From Vulcanimicrobiota bacterium (GTDB lineage: Bacteria > Vulcanimicrobiota > Vulcanimicrobiia > Vulcanimicrobiales > Vulcanimicrobiaceae), in the NCBI GenBank assembly GCA_014305015.1, contig JACRUB010000211.1, positions 1 to 9,469 of the forward strand: a stretch of 9,469 nt of DNA, read 5' to 3'. The position numbers and the translations under genes were made by a program. The notes below the pieces were generated by a model, which ran no database searches, was not told the origin of the DNA, and was given only the letters and a program-made list of their open reading frames with translations. Shown here in pieces: positions 1 to 5,922 of the stretch (its first letter is position 1; the number at the start of each line of letters is the position of its first letter).

Positions 1-1
1 A

Positions 2-556
2 ATTATCGTAGCGCCGAATGCCTCCGCCGCCCGCGCTCTGGTTCGCACCATCAACCGCAGCGGCAATGCAGCCGTTGGGCTGAACGGAGCGGATGCCGCA
101 ATGCTGCCCGGAGCCGGCAACGGGCTCGGCAAAGTGCAAACCGGAATTCTGAAAACCCTGACCCAAAGCGGCTATATCCCGGTGGTAGAACCTACGGGAT
201 TCGGCGTTTTCGGGGACGACGTAGAACTTGTCGCGGACGACGTCGCGCAAGCGATCGCGTCTGCTACCGATGCGATTCGTGCGATTTTCTTCCACGCGCT
301 CGGAGGCGTTCCGGATCCAACCACGGCCGCACTCATTGAGGAACTAACGGCCGCCGAAGCGTTGGAAATCGCCGATCAAGCAAGCGTTCCCGTAGACTTG
401 CGAGCGGCTATCCGTGCCGCAGCTCAAGGCGTGCGCGCCGGCGTCGGCGCGGCACAGATTCTAGACGGCCGCGTCGCTCATGCTTCCATTGTAGAAGTTT
501 TGACAGCGAGACACTTGGGAACGCAGGTAACCGGCGGCGTCTACACCGGAGGCTAA
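2..556 (+). CDS. acetylglutamate kinase-like protein, 5' truncated (amino acid kinase family)
   Basis: The frame is open from base 2 to a TAA at 554-556, giving the last 184 residues of a protein whose start lies outside the window. The pattern follows the C-terminal half of ArgB, which phosphorylates N-acetylglutamate in arginine synthesis. Matches include VGLNGADAAML (ArgB: VGLSGKDG), GYIPVVEPTGFG (ArgB: GYIPVIAPIG), an LTAAEALEI segment, and AQILDGRVAHASIVEVLT (ArgB: VHIIDGR.PHALL.ELFT), ending HLGTQVTGG. Several catalytic positions differ. The usual N-x-NAD box reads ELVAD, so the aspartate stays but the asparagines are gone. The GGM-x-x-KV segment with the catalytic lysine reads VPVDLRAAI and has no lysine. 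It may be a divergent or non-catalytic paralogue, so no symbol is given. The fold call is fairly secure; the arginine role is not. The downstream gene starts one base after this stop, so the two are probably cotranscribed. Confidence 0.75.
   Translation: MIVAPNASAARALVRTINRSGNAAVGLNGADAAMLPGAGNGLGKVQTGILKTLTQSGYIPVVEPTGFGVFGDDVELVADDVAQAIASATDAIRAIFFHALGGVPDPTTAALIEELTAAEALEIADQASVPVDLRAAIRAAAQGVRAGVGAAQILDGRVAHASIVEVLTARHLGTQVTGGVYTGG
548..552 (+). promoter_or_regulatory. Shine-Dalgarno site GGAGG for the secreted-protein gene
   Basis: GGAGG lies five bases before the ATG at 558 and inside the last codons of the kinase-like gene. It fixes the start at 558 and suggests translation coupled to the upstream gene. 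Confidence 0.75.
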
Positions 557-557
557 T

Positions 558-1337
558 ATGTTCAAACGCGCGATAATGGCTCTCGCACTTCTGCTTTGCA
601 TTTCCCCGGCGGCAATCGCCCAAGATGCAAGCAACCAAGGATTCACGGCCCACGGAACGATCGTGGCGCAAGTCGTTTTCTCAGGTGCAAAAATTAATCT
701 CGGCGGCGATATTGCGATGATGTCGCGCGGACAGCAACTGCGTTTTGATTTGCAGCGGCTTTCAATTCCGGGAAGCGAACCGACCCTCAACGCATTGCTC
801 ACCCAGTTCTTACCCCAAGGCGGCATCAGCGCCGTTCTCGATCAGACCACGGGGAACACCACGGTTTGGTCCGAAGCGCGCCGCAAATTCTACGTGTTCC
901 AAGGCAATAAAACACAAGTAGCTGCGCCGAGCGCAGCGTCCGCATCAACCTTGCCTGGGCCGGCGGGCTCAATCATGCAAATGCTCGAGAGCGGCAAGGT
1001 CATCGCGGGCTACACGCAATTTTCGGAATCGATTAATATGACGGGCCGGGCTACTGTTAATGGTCATCCGGCAAGCAACATTCATGTGCAATTGAAAACG
1101 CAAAAGCGCGGTGGAAAACTAACAGACTTGGTCGGCGATCTTTCACTTGCCGAAGATGCGGGCTATTTGCCGGTTCGGATCAACGCAACCGATCGCGCAA
1201 GCGGCATGTCGGCGAATATCAACTTCACGTCGCTTACTCCAACGGCACCCGACCCCGGCGTCTTTAGCGTACCGTCAGGCTACGCGCAGGCTGCCGATCC
1301 GTCCGAAGTGTTTGGAGCGGGAATTCCTCACCCGTAA
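558..1337 (+). CDS. secreted protein of unknown function with N-terminal signal peptide
   Basis: This 259-residue protein is not recognised with certainty. Residues 1-21 form a clear signal peptide: MFKR, a hydrophobic stretch (IMALALLLCISPA), then AIA before QD, the likely signal peptidase I site. There is no lipobox, so export to the periplasm or cell surface is expected. The mature part is polar and rich in beta-type patterns, with no further cysteines and no membrane segment. It includes a low-complexity stretch near residues 120-140 (APSAASASTLPGPAG) and ends in a segment like VFSVPSGY. Alternating-strand patterns such as LRFDLQRLSI, NTTVWSEARRKFYVF and HPASNIHVQL resemble the half-barrel of LolA/LppX or DUF4412-type proteins, where a lipid or lipoprotein is carried; this is resemblance only. 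The GGAGG site five bases upstream supports the start. It probably shares a transcript with the kinase-like gene before it. Confidence 0.75.
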   Translation: MFKRAIMALALLLCISPAAIAQDASNQGFTAHGTIVAQVVFSGAKINLGGDIAMMSRGQQLRFDLQRLSIPGSEPTLNALLTQFLPQGGISAVLDQTTGNTTVWSEARRKFYVFQGNKTQVAAPSAASASTLPGPAGSIMQMLESGKVIAGYTQFSESINMTGRATVNGHPASNIHVQLKTQKRGGKLTDLVGDLSLAEDAGYLPVRINATDRASGMSANINFTSLTPTAPDPGVFSVPSGYAQAADPSEVFGAGIPHP

Positions 1338-1397
1338 TCCGCTTTTCCACGCGGAGTAATTACAGGCGTTCAGCGATGAACTCGCGCTCCAAGAGTT

Positions 1398-1404
1398 GAA
1401 GGGA
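1398..1404 (+). promoter_or_regulatory. Shine-Dalgarno site GAAGGGA for the BAAT-like gene
   Basis: GAAGGGA ends five bases before the ATG at 1410 and supports that start. A small stem (AACTC near 1379-1383 with GAGTT at 1393-1397) sits just upstream and might affect access to it, but the stem is weak. Confidence 0.6.
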
Positions 1405-1409
1405 CATCC

Positions 1410-2657
1410 ATGCTTTCGCCATTCGTTTTCGCGGTATTAGCGCACAGTTCCACGACGAAAATATCCGTTTCGCCTTCAGTCGCTCTTTATGATAGACCCG
1501 TAGCCATCCACATTCACGCGCCGCCACAAAAGGAGGTCGTTCTTACTGCTCAGACTACGGACGGTGAGGGCCGCCAGTGGTCTTCTCACGCTTCTTTCAC
1601 GAGTGCCTCCGGGAATATAGACCTCACGCAGGACGCACCGTCTTTCGGAAGCTACGCGGGAGCGGACGGTATGGGTTTGTTTTGGTCCATGCATTCCAGT
1701 GGCAACCGCCCATTTGCGCAACCGTCCGGTTTTAAACCAATGCACATTACGCTTCGGGTTTCCATTGCTGGCAAGGTTGTCGCGCGAGTGGCGGCTACGC
1801 GACTCGCGGTATTACCCGGAGTGACACGCACAGAGGTGAACACCGCCTCTGTCAAAGGCGTACTGTTTACACCGCCCGGCGGAGGGGGCCGGGCCGGTGT
1901 CATCGTCCTCGGCGGATCCGAAGGCGGGCTCGATGAAAATGATGCAGCGTTGCTCGCGAGCCATGGGTTCGTTACTTTTGCGGCGGCGTACTTCGGCATC
2001 AGCCAATTGCCAAAAAACCTCGTGGACATTCCGGTCGAAACAGTCCTCGGAGCCGTTAAGTACCTCGCCATGCAACCAAGGGTCGGTTCTGTCGGTATTT
2101 TCGGCACCTCCCGCGGTGGAGAACTTTCGCTGCTTGCCGGCTCCCTCTCTATGCAACTCAAAGCCGTTGTAGCTATAGTACCTAGCCCCGTAATTGAACC
2201 CGGTTTGCGGTTTGGAGTCGGACCCGTCAATGAGTCTCCGTGGACCTACCGCGGAAAGCCGTTCCCCTTTGCATCTTTCGCGCAACTCTTAACCTTCTTA
2301 AAAACCGGCGATGTCGCGCCGATTCAAAATGCGTTAATTCCAGTCGAGCGCATAAACGGGCCCGTGTTGCTGGTTGCCGCCTCAGACGACCAACTCGGTT
2401 ACTCCGGGCCGCTCGCAAGTCTAGCATTCGACCAATTGCAACGATCGCACCACGGTTTCCCCGACGAGTTGCTGCCCAATCCAGGTGCCGGGCACCTCCT
2501 CGCTGCCCCGTATTTGCCAACTGCCAATCTGCGTTCGCTTCAGACACCTTACGGCACACTAACCTTCGGCGGGAGCGCGGCAGCGTACGAGCGTGCCGAT
2601 GCCACCAGTTGGCCGAAAATCTTGGCGTTCCTTAACCGCTCTCTGGCAATCAAGTAG
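1410..2657 (+). CDS. BAAT-like acyl-CoA thioesterase / acyltransferase (alpha/beta hydrolase)
   Basis: The 415-residue protein has the two-domain plan of the bile acid-CoA:amino acid N-acyltransferase / acyl-CoA thioester hydrolase family. An N-terminal beta-sandwich (about residues 15-135) contains VSPSVALYDRPVAIHI and the SYAGADGMGLFWSM segment typical of the family's first domain. A C-terminal alpha/beta hydrolase (about 145-412) follows. The oxyanion-side motif VIVLGGSEGGLDE is at 164-176. The nucleophile elbow is GTSRGGE, with Ser234 as the likely nucleophile. Asp326 or Asp327 (AASDDQLG) and His362 (GAGHLLAAPYLP) complete the triad. Family members hydrolyse acyl-CoA thioesters or move the acyl group to an amino acid; the substrate cannot be told here. 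The first 11 residues are hydrophobic but carry no basic residue, so export is uncertain. It stands 72 bases after the previous gene and ends in TAG, facing the minus-strand operon. Confidence 0.85.
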   Translation: MLSPFVFAVLAHSSTTKISVSPSVALYDRPVAIHIHAPPQKEVVLTAQTTDGEGRQWSSHASFTSASGNIDLTQDAPSFGSYAGADGMGLFWSMHSSGNRPFAQPSGFKPMHITLRVSIAGKVVARVAATRLAVLPGVTRTEVNTASVKGVLFTPPGGGGRAGVIVLGGSEGGLDENDAALLASHGFVTFAAAYFGISQLPKNLVDIPVETVLGAVKYLAMQPRVGSVGIFGTSRGGELSLLAGSLSMQLKAVVAIVPSPVIEPGLRFGVGPVNESPWTYRGKPFPFASFAQLLTFLKTGDVAPIQNALIPVERINGPVLLVAASDDQLGYSGPLASLAFDQLQRSHHGFPDELLPNPGAGHLLAAPYLPTANLRSLQTPYGTLTFGGSAAAYERADATSWPKILAFLNRSLAIK

Positions 2658-2666
2658 CCCTGCGGT

Positions 2667-2687
2667 TTTGGTAGGTCGTCTGCCAAA
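2667..2687. terminator. possible weak hairpin terminator in the convergent spacer
   Basis: The spacer between the convergent genes (2658-2802) holds no convincing gene. Bases 2667-2674 (TTTGGTAG) pair with 2680-2687 (CTGCCAAA) in eight base pairs, one of them G-T, around a five-base loop. A second, smaller stem (GCAAA 2705-2709 with TTTGC 2713-2717) is followed by a T run at 2724-2728. Neither has the strong GC stem plus immediate T tract of a textbook intrinsic terminator, so this is a tentative call based mainly on position. Confidence 0.25.
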
Positions 2688-2802
2688 TACGAATTTGTGC
2701 GCGAGCAAACGTTTTGCGAATGATTTTTCGGGATTCCCACACATAGGCTCGTACGGATCAGTGAGTATGCCTTCGAAGTCGAAGTTCTGCATGACACAGG
2801 CG

Positions 2803-4029
2803 TTACGGGCAAGGGTTCGGCGAGCCGTTGACGCTGCTGATGCGCGTGCCGATCGGGGGGTGCGTGTACCAATACATGCGCGCAAGCCGGCCCGGGCAAA
2901 GCAACGTCACGCCTTCATCCGCAAACCGCACGAAGGCGCGTGTTCCCGAGACACGATCCGGATCGAGCTGCAGGGCGTATTGATCCGCACTCGATTCCAG
3001 GATGCGCGAATAGCCGTTGATGACCGGCAAGAACAACAAGTACATACAGGCGAGGAGTGAGGCGACCAGGGTTAAGCGCGAGAGCGGATCGTCGTCACGC
3101 CGAAAGCCCACGCGGTCTGCAATAAGGACTGCAAGCGCGGCGCCCAAAATAAAGATGATTGCACCGAAGATCGAGCCGCGGATGGTGTCGTGATGCACGT
3201 CGTGACCGAGCTCGTGCGCCACAATAAAGACGATCTCACCGTCAGTGCTGCCCGTCAGTAAGGTGTCCCCGACAACGATGCGTTTGCTCGGACCGATGCC
3301 CACGACGTACGCGTTGCCGGCCTTGGTGCGTCGCGAGAGATCGCTGATGTAAATCGGAAGACCGCCCGCACCGGCTTTTGCTGCGAGTTCGTGAATGCGA
3401 GCAGTGAGCAGCCGGTTCGCCGGAAGGGGCGTGAAATGATTGAAGATCGGCTCGACGGCAACCGGATAGATGAACGAGAGAAAGAACGCCGCTGCAAAAA
3501 TACCGCCGACCGTCCACAACCACCATAGGCGCGTGCGATCGACAAGCCAGAGAATGATCACCACGGCGATGCCGAGCAGCACCATCTCCAAACCCGCACC
3601 TAGAACGACGTCGCTCCACCAACTGCCCGGGCTTTGCGTGGAGATCCCCATGATGCGCAAAATACGGTAGTCGAAGAATGCAGCCGGCAACGCTGCAACC
3701 TGCACCGCAAGAGCGAGAAACCCCCCGAAGAAAAACCGGACAAAAACGATGTTTGGCAATCGCCGTCGTAGCCAGTCGCGCACTCGCGCCGCCTTGCCCG
3801 AACTCCAGAGGTAGAGCAGCAGCAAAATCTGCAGCCCGATCCAAACAAACCAAGCCGGACGTGTATAGCGCGCAAAATATTGGGCAGCTTGCTGGCGGCT
3901 CGGGTCAACGAGTTGTGCGGGCGATTCCGATAGCAGCTGCGCTGCGGGGATCGCACTGACGTGCCGGTCGATGGCGGTTTGCGCACGCGCGGTGCCGGCC
4001 GTCACGTTTATGATGACGGCCAGCAGCAC
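2803..4029 (-). CDS. Ste24/CAAX-type M48 membrane metalloprotease
   Basis: This integral-membrane zinc protease resembles the Ste24/CAAX prenyl protease 1 branch of family M48, which cuts membrane-associated proteins. With the GTG at 4029 it has 408 residues, close to family size. The zinc site is HELGH (His272, Glu273, His276), followed by HHDT. The third ligand, Glu345, lies in ESSADQYAL, matching the E-x-x-x-D pattern. Hydrophobic segments occur near residues 58-76, 100-118, 137-162, 170-192, 285-305 and 320-338. The N-terminal part carries the usual Peptidase_M48_N segments, including YPVAVEPIFNHFTPL before the catalytic domain. The start is uncertain: GTG 4029 lacks a good ribosome site and gives a short export-signal-like region ending ARAQ. 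An ATT at 4053, one base after the peroxiredoxin stop, would give a better signal sequence (an arginine before LALACVLLAVI). It is the last gene of the minus-strand run and is probably coupled to the peroxiredoxin. Confidence 0.85.
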   Translation of the reverse strand: MLLAVIINVTAGTARAQTAIDRHVSAIPAAQLLSESPAQLVDPSRQQAAQYFARYTRPAWFVWIGLQILLLLYLWSSGKAARVRDWLRRRLPNIVFVRFFFGGFLALAVQVAALPAAFFDYRILRIMGISTQSPGSWWSDVVLGAGLEMVLLGIAVVIILWLVDRTRLWWLWTVGGIFAAAFFLSFIYPVAVEPIFNHFTPLPANRLLTARIHELAAKAGAGGLPIYISDLSRRTKAGNAYVVGIGPSKRIVVGDTLLTGSTDGEIVFIVAHELGHDVHHDTIRGSIFGAIIFILGAALAVLIADRVGFRRDDDPLSRLTLVASLLACMYLLFLPVINGYSRILESSADQYALQLDPDRVSGTRAFVRFADEGVTLLCPGRLARMYWYTHPPIGTRISSVNGSPNPCP

Positions 4030-4054
4030 GCATGCTAACGCAAGCCGGGAAATG

Positions 4055-4561
4055 TTACGAAAGCTTAGCCAGCTCTTCGAAGCACTGCTCCACGTCGGGC
4101 TGCTCGGCGATGTCGTGAACGTCGATATAGCGGATGACTCCGTGTCCGTCAATGATGAAAAGCGCGCGCTCGGACATTCCGTTTTCTTCTCTGAACACGC
4201 CGTATTTTTGAGCGACGGCACCGTGCGGCCAGAAATCGCTAAGCAGTGGATACGAGATCCCACCCATAGATTCTGCCCATGCACGGTTCGCAAACTTGTG
4301 ATCGATCGACATACCCAAAACTTGGGTATTGAGGCTCTCGAAGCGTTTTAAGTTGCTTTCGAAAGCCGGCATTTCGCTGGTTCAAACCGGCGTAAATGCA
4401 AAGGGATAAAAGGCAAGAACGATATTCTTGCCGCGATGAGCGGAAAGTTTCCACTTCTCATCGTTCAGATGCGAATCCAGCTCAAAATCCGGCGCATGAT
4501 CGCCGGGTTTGAGGGTCTTCGATTGGGACGCGGTCGACGTGCGCCCAACTTTAATGGCCAT
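4055..4561 (-). CDS. AhpE-type peroxiredoxin, probable selenoprotein (in-frame TGA at residue 60)
   Basis: Read through one TGA (4384-4382), this frame encodes 168 residues of an AhpE-like peroxiredoxin, which reduces hydroperoxides through a peroxidatic Cys. Before the TGA are HAPDFELD (22-29) and RGKNIVLAFYPFAFTPV (43-59); after it TSEMPAFE and, characteristic of AhpE-like proteins, LSDFWPHGAVAQKYGVF (107-123). The active-site motif P-x-x-x-T-x-x-C reads P53, T57, then TGA at position 60, exactly the peroxidatic cysteine. The catalytic Arg is Arg132 (SERALFIIDGHG). The only cysteine left is Cys160 near the C terminus, a possible partner for residue 60. The ATG at 4561 overlaps thyX by 11 bases and has AAGGAG upstream; no other lesion is seen. 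Selenocysteine is inferred; a Cys-to-stop mutation or base error remains possible. Without recoding only a 105-residue fragment from 4372, lacking the active site, would be called. Confidence 0.85.
4355..4376 (-). promoter_or_regulatory. candidate bacterial SECIS hairpin region downstream of the TGA
   Basis: Two mutually exclusive small hairpins follow the TGA on the coding strand. The first pairs CGAAA (4376-4372) with UUUCG (4364-4360) around a seven-base loop, UGCCGGC, with G as its second base. The second pairs GCUU (4366-4363) with AAGC (4358-4355) around UCGA, 19 bases past the TGA. It could be supported by an outer AGCG (4378-4375) / CGCU (4345-4342) stem. Bacterial SECIS elements usually put a G near the start of the apical loop about 16-37 bases past the codon. 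Neither hairpin fits perfectly, so the exact structure is uncertain. Confidence 0.35.
4382..4384 (-). other. in-frame TGA, probable selenocysteine codon
   Basis: The TGA interrupts an otherwise continuous peroxiredoxin frame at the position of the peroxidatic cysteine (FTPV-TGA-TSEM). TGA also ends the TPR/ATP-grasp gene at 8462-8464, so it is a normal stop in this genome and general reassignment to tryptophan is unlikely. Selenocysteine recoding also needs selA, selB, selC and selD elsewhere in the genome; none is in this window. Confidence 0.7.
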
Positions 4562-5906
4562 TGTAGACGGTACTCCTTTCCCATCCGAGCGCTTCGGCTA
4601 CGACGGGAAGCTGTTCAACGAATATCGTTTTTGCGGCGAGCGCAATCTCGCGGTGTTCTAACTGGGTCCCCGGATCGGCCCGCAGGTTGATATAGTGCAC
4701 CCAATCGCGGACCGTTCCTTTCATATAGATGGTCGTACCCGAAGCCATAGGTAACAAAAACCTGGCCGACTCTTTGGCAATCCCCTTGGCCAGGGCTTCA
4801 TCGTAGAACCTCTTGGCTTCGGCGAAATGCTCATCTTGGGCTTTTGCAAACCAGTCTTTTGTTTCGGGGGACAAGTCATCGTGGGATGACTGGCGGTTCT
4901 TGAGGTCTTGACTGCGCGGATTGACTTCTTCTATTTTCTGGACCGGCGCGTAGCGTTGACTATTATGAACCACGATCTTGTTAGCTACATAGTTATGGGA
5001 CCCGTGATCGACTTCGATGTCGTAGGTATCTTGAATTCCGAGATACTCGACTTTCATTACTTGAGTCCAACGGGCCCGCAAGGTGTTCCCGCGGTCTCGT
5101 TTTGCCCAGATTTTCGGATCGCCATGGATTGAATGCTTTTTATCGTGGCCCTGCGCTACTTCCATCGGCGAATATTGAAGTTGATGAATTCGCAGCCACT
5201 TGCGAATTGTATGAGTAGAGGTGTCGGCGGCGCGAGCGATCTGACCTAAAGATCGCGGGGGAGTCAAGCGACGGGCGTTCGCGAGCCACTCGTAGTCCTG
5301 ATGGCAAGGGATGCCATTCGTCCCGACAAAGCCTGTCTTCGTCATAGTCGCTCGATCGCCAACCATTTCAAGGCCGATCACGTCCTCTAGCGGCTGAAAC
5401 CCATCTCGGGTCAGGAATTTGTGCTCCTTCGTGCATTTGATCTTCTTGCCGTCAGCAAGAGTGATCTCATAAACAGCCTTTGCGCCTGTGAAAAAAATCT
5501 CTCGGAAACCGGCGGTCGTAAACGATTTCTTTTGCTCATCGTAGACACGCAACTGAATTCCACGATAGTTTTTCCAACTCTGACGCTCATACAGCTTCTT
5601 AATCGGAATATATGCAGGCAGTCCGTTAGCCGGCAAGATCGTCGTAATCAGCGAATCGCCGGTGATGCAAAACTCTTGGAAGTGAAAACTCCTGTGTCTT
5701 ATGATCTGGGCGCTAATCGCGCGCGTTGTTTGAATCTCGATGCACATGTCGGCCATCTCGAAAACCGACCAGTGTCCGTTCTTTGCGCAGAACCGCAAGA
5801 GTTTTGCAACGTCGGGATTTTCTTGATTCTCGGGGTTGCTCACACGAGCGCAATATCCCATCAACCGCTCGGCGTCGGGCGTGATCCAAATAAGGCGGCA
5901 AGGCAT
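4551..5906 (-). CDS. thyX: flavin-dependent thymidylate synthase ThyX, interrupted by an intein
   Basis: ThyX makes dTMP from dUMP using methylene-tetrahydrofolate, NADPH and FAD, with no ThyA-type cysteine. The frame encodes 451 residues: an N-extein of 79, an intein of 236 (80-315) and a C-extein of 136. The spliced product would have 215 residues, about normal for ThyX. The signature RHR-x7-S is split: RHRSFHFQEF (70-79) precedes the intein and SQRYAP follows it. Other family features are the N-terminal LMGYCARVSNP, GHWSVFEMADMCIEI, and near the C terminus ESARFLLPMASGTTIYMKGTVRDWVHYINLR and TQLEHREIA. The ATG at 5906 (MPCRLIWITPDAERLMG) is preferred. Extending to 5999 would add 31 residues of unlikely sequence overlapping the GGDEF gene. 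No clear ribosome site is seen; the start is 16 bases past the GGDEF stop, so coupling is likely. The peroxiredoxin start overlaps its 3' end. Confidence 0.93.
   Translation of the reverse strand: MPCRLIWITPDAERLMGYCARVSNPENQENPDVAKLLRFCAKNGHWSVFEMADMCIEIQTTRAISAQIIRHRSFHFQEFCITGDSLITTILPANGLPAYIPIKKLYERQSWKNYRGIQLRVYDEQKKSFTTAGFREIFFTGAKAVYEITLADGKKIKCTKEHKFLTRDGFQPLEDVIGLEMVGDRATMTKTGFVGTNGIPCHQDYEWLANARRLTPPRSLGQIARAADTSTHTIRKWLRIHQLQYSPMEVAQGHDKKHSIHGDPKIWAKRDRGNTLRARWTQVMKVEYLGIQDTYDIEVDHGSHNYVANKIVVHNSQRYAPVQKIEEVNPRSQDLKNRQSSHDDLSPETKDWFAKAQDEHFAEAKRFYDEALAKGIAKESARFLLPMASGTTIYMKGTVRDWVHYINLRADPGTQLEHREIALAAKTIFVEQLPVVAEALGWERSTVYNGH
4573..4578 (-). promoter_or_regulatory. Shine-Dalgarno site AAGGAG for the peroxiredoxin
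   Basis: AAGGAG on the minus strand lies 11 bases before the ATG at 4561, inside the last codons of thyX. The spacing is slightly long but the match is strong. It supports a real start upstream of the in-frame TGA, and so a functional N-terminal half. Confidence 0.6.
4962..5669 (-). mobile_element. ThyX intein, 236 residues, with HTH-like core and no recognisable nuclease
   Basis: An in-frame protein-splicing element. Block A starts with Cys1 (CITGDSLI). Block B has T80-x-x-H83 in IKCTKEHKFL. Block F is DTYDIEVDHGSHNYVA, with Asp217. Block G is NKIVVHN, ending in His235-Asn236 and followed by Ser as the +1 residue. All residues needed for standard splicing are present. Between the halves, residues about 127-163 (EWLANARRLTPPRSLGQIAR, then HTIRKWLRIHQLQY) resemble the helix-turn-helix module that accompanies HNH homing endonucleases in some inteins. 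No LAGLIDADG or complete HNH motif follows; KIWAKRDRGNTLRARW may be a decayed remnant. Homing is therefore probably lost. Hand counts of three 60-base lines (5461-5640) give about 46% GC, against about 55% for two lines of thyX extein, consistent with acquisition from elsewhere. Confidence 0.93.
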
Positions 5907-5922
5907 ACGTGGTAATTCGGGC

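Noticed and set aside
1338..1355. TCCGC/GCGGA hairpin after the secreted-protein gene as a terminator
   Set aside because: The stem is only five base pairs, the loop is eight bases and no T run follows.
2559..2792. Small minus-strand gene starting at an ATG at 2792, just after the M48 stop
   Set aside because: Its first half looks protein-like, but no ribosome site is seen and its second half lies antisense to the BAAT-like gene.
4030..4293. M48 protease starting from a TTG at 4293
   Set aside because: The extra residues overlap the peroxiredoxin in another frame, are rich in Ser and Thr, and look like no part of an M48 protease.
4055..4372. A stand-alone 105-residue protein starting at the ATG at 4372
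   Set aside because: It begins just after the peroxiredoxin active site and has no ribosome site of its own. The upstream half of the family is present in the same frame, separated only by the TGA.
4382..4384. TGA read as tryptophan through a changed genetic code
   Set aside because: TGA ends the TPR/ATP-grasp gene normally, tryptophans are encoded by TGG, and no other gene here has an in-frame TGA.
4055..4561. Peroxiredoxin as a pseudogene or base error
   Set aside because: Not excluded, but less likely: the TGA is the only lesion and falls exactly on the peroxidatic position, while start, ribosome site and overlap with thyX are intact.
4962..5669. LAGLIDADG homing endonuclease in the intein
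   Set aside because: No dodecapeptide motif is present, and the segment between the splicing halves is too short for the usual two-motif domain.
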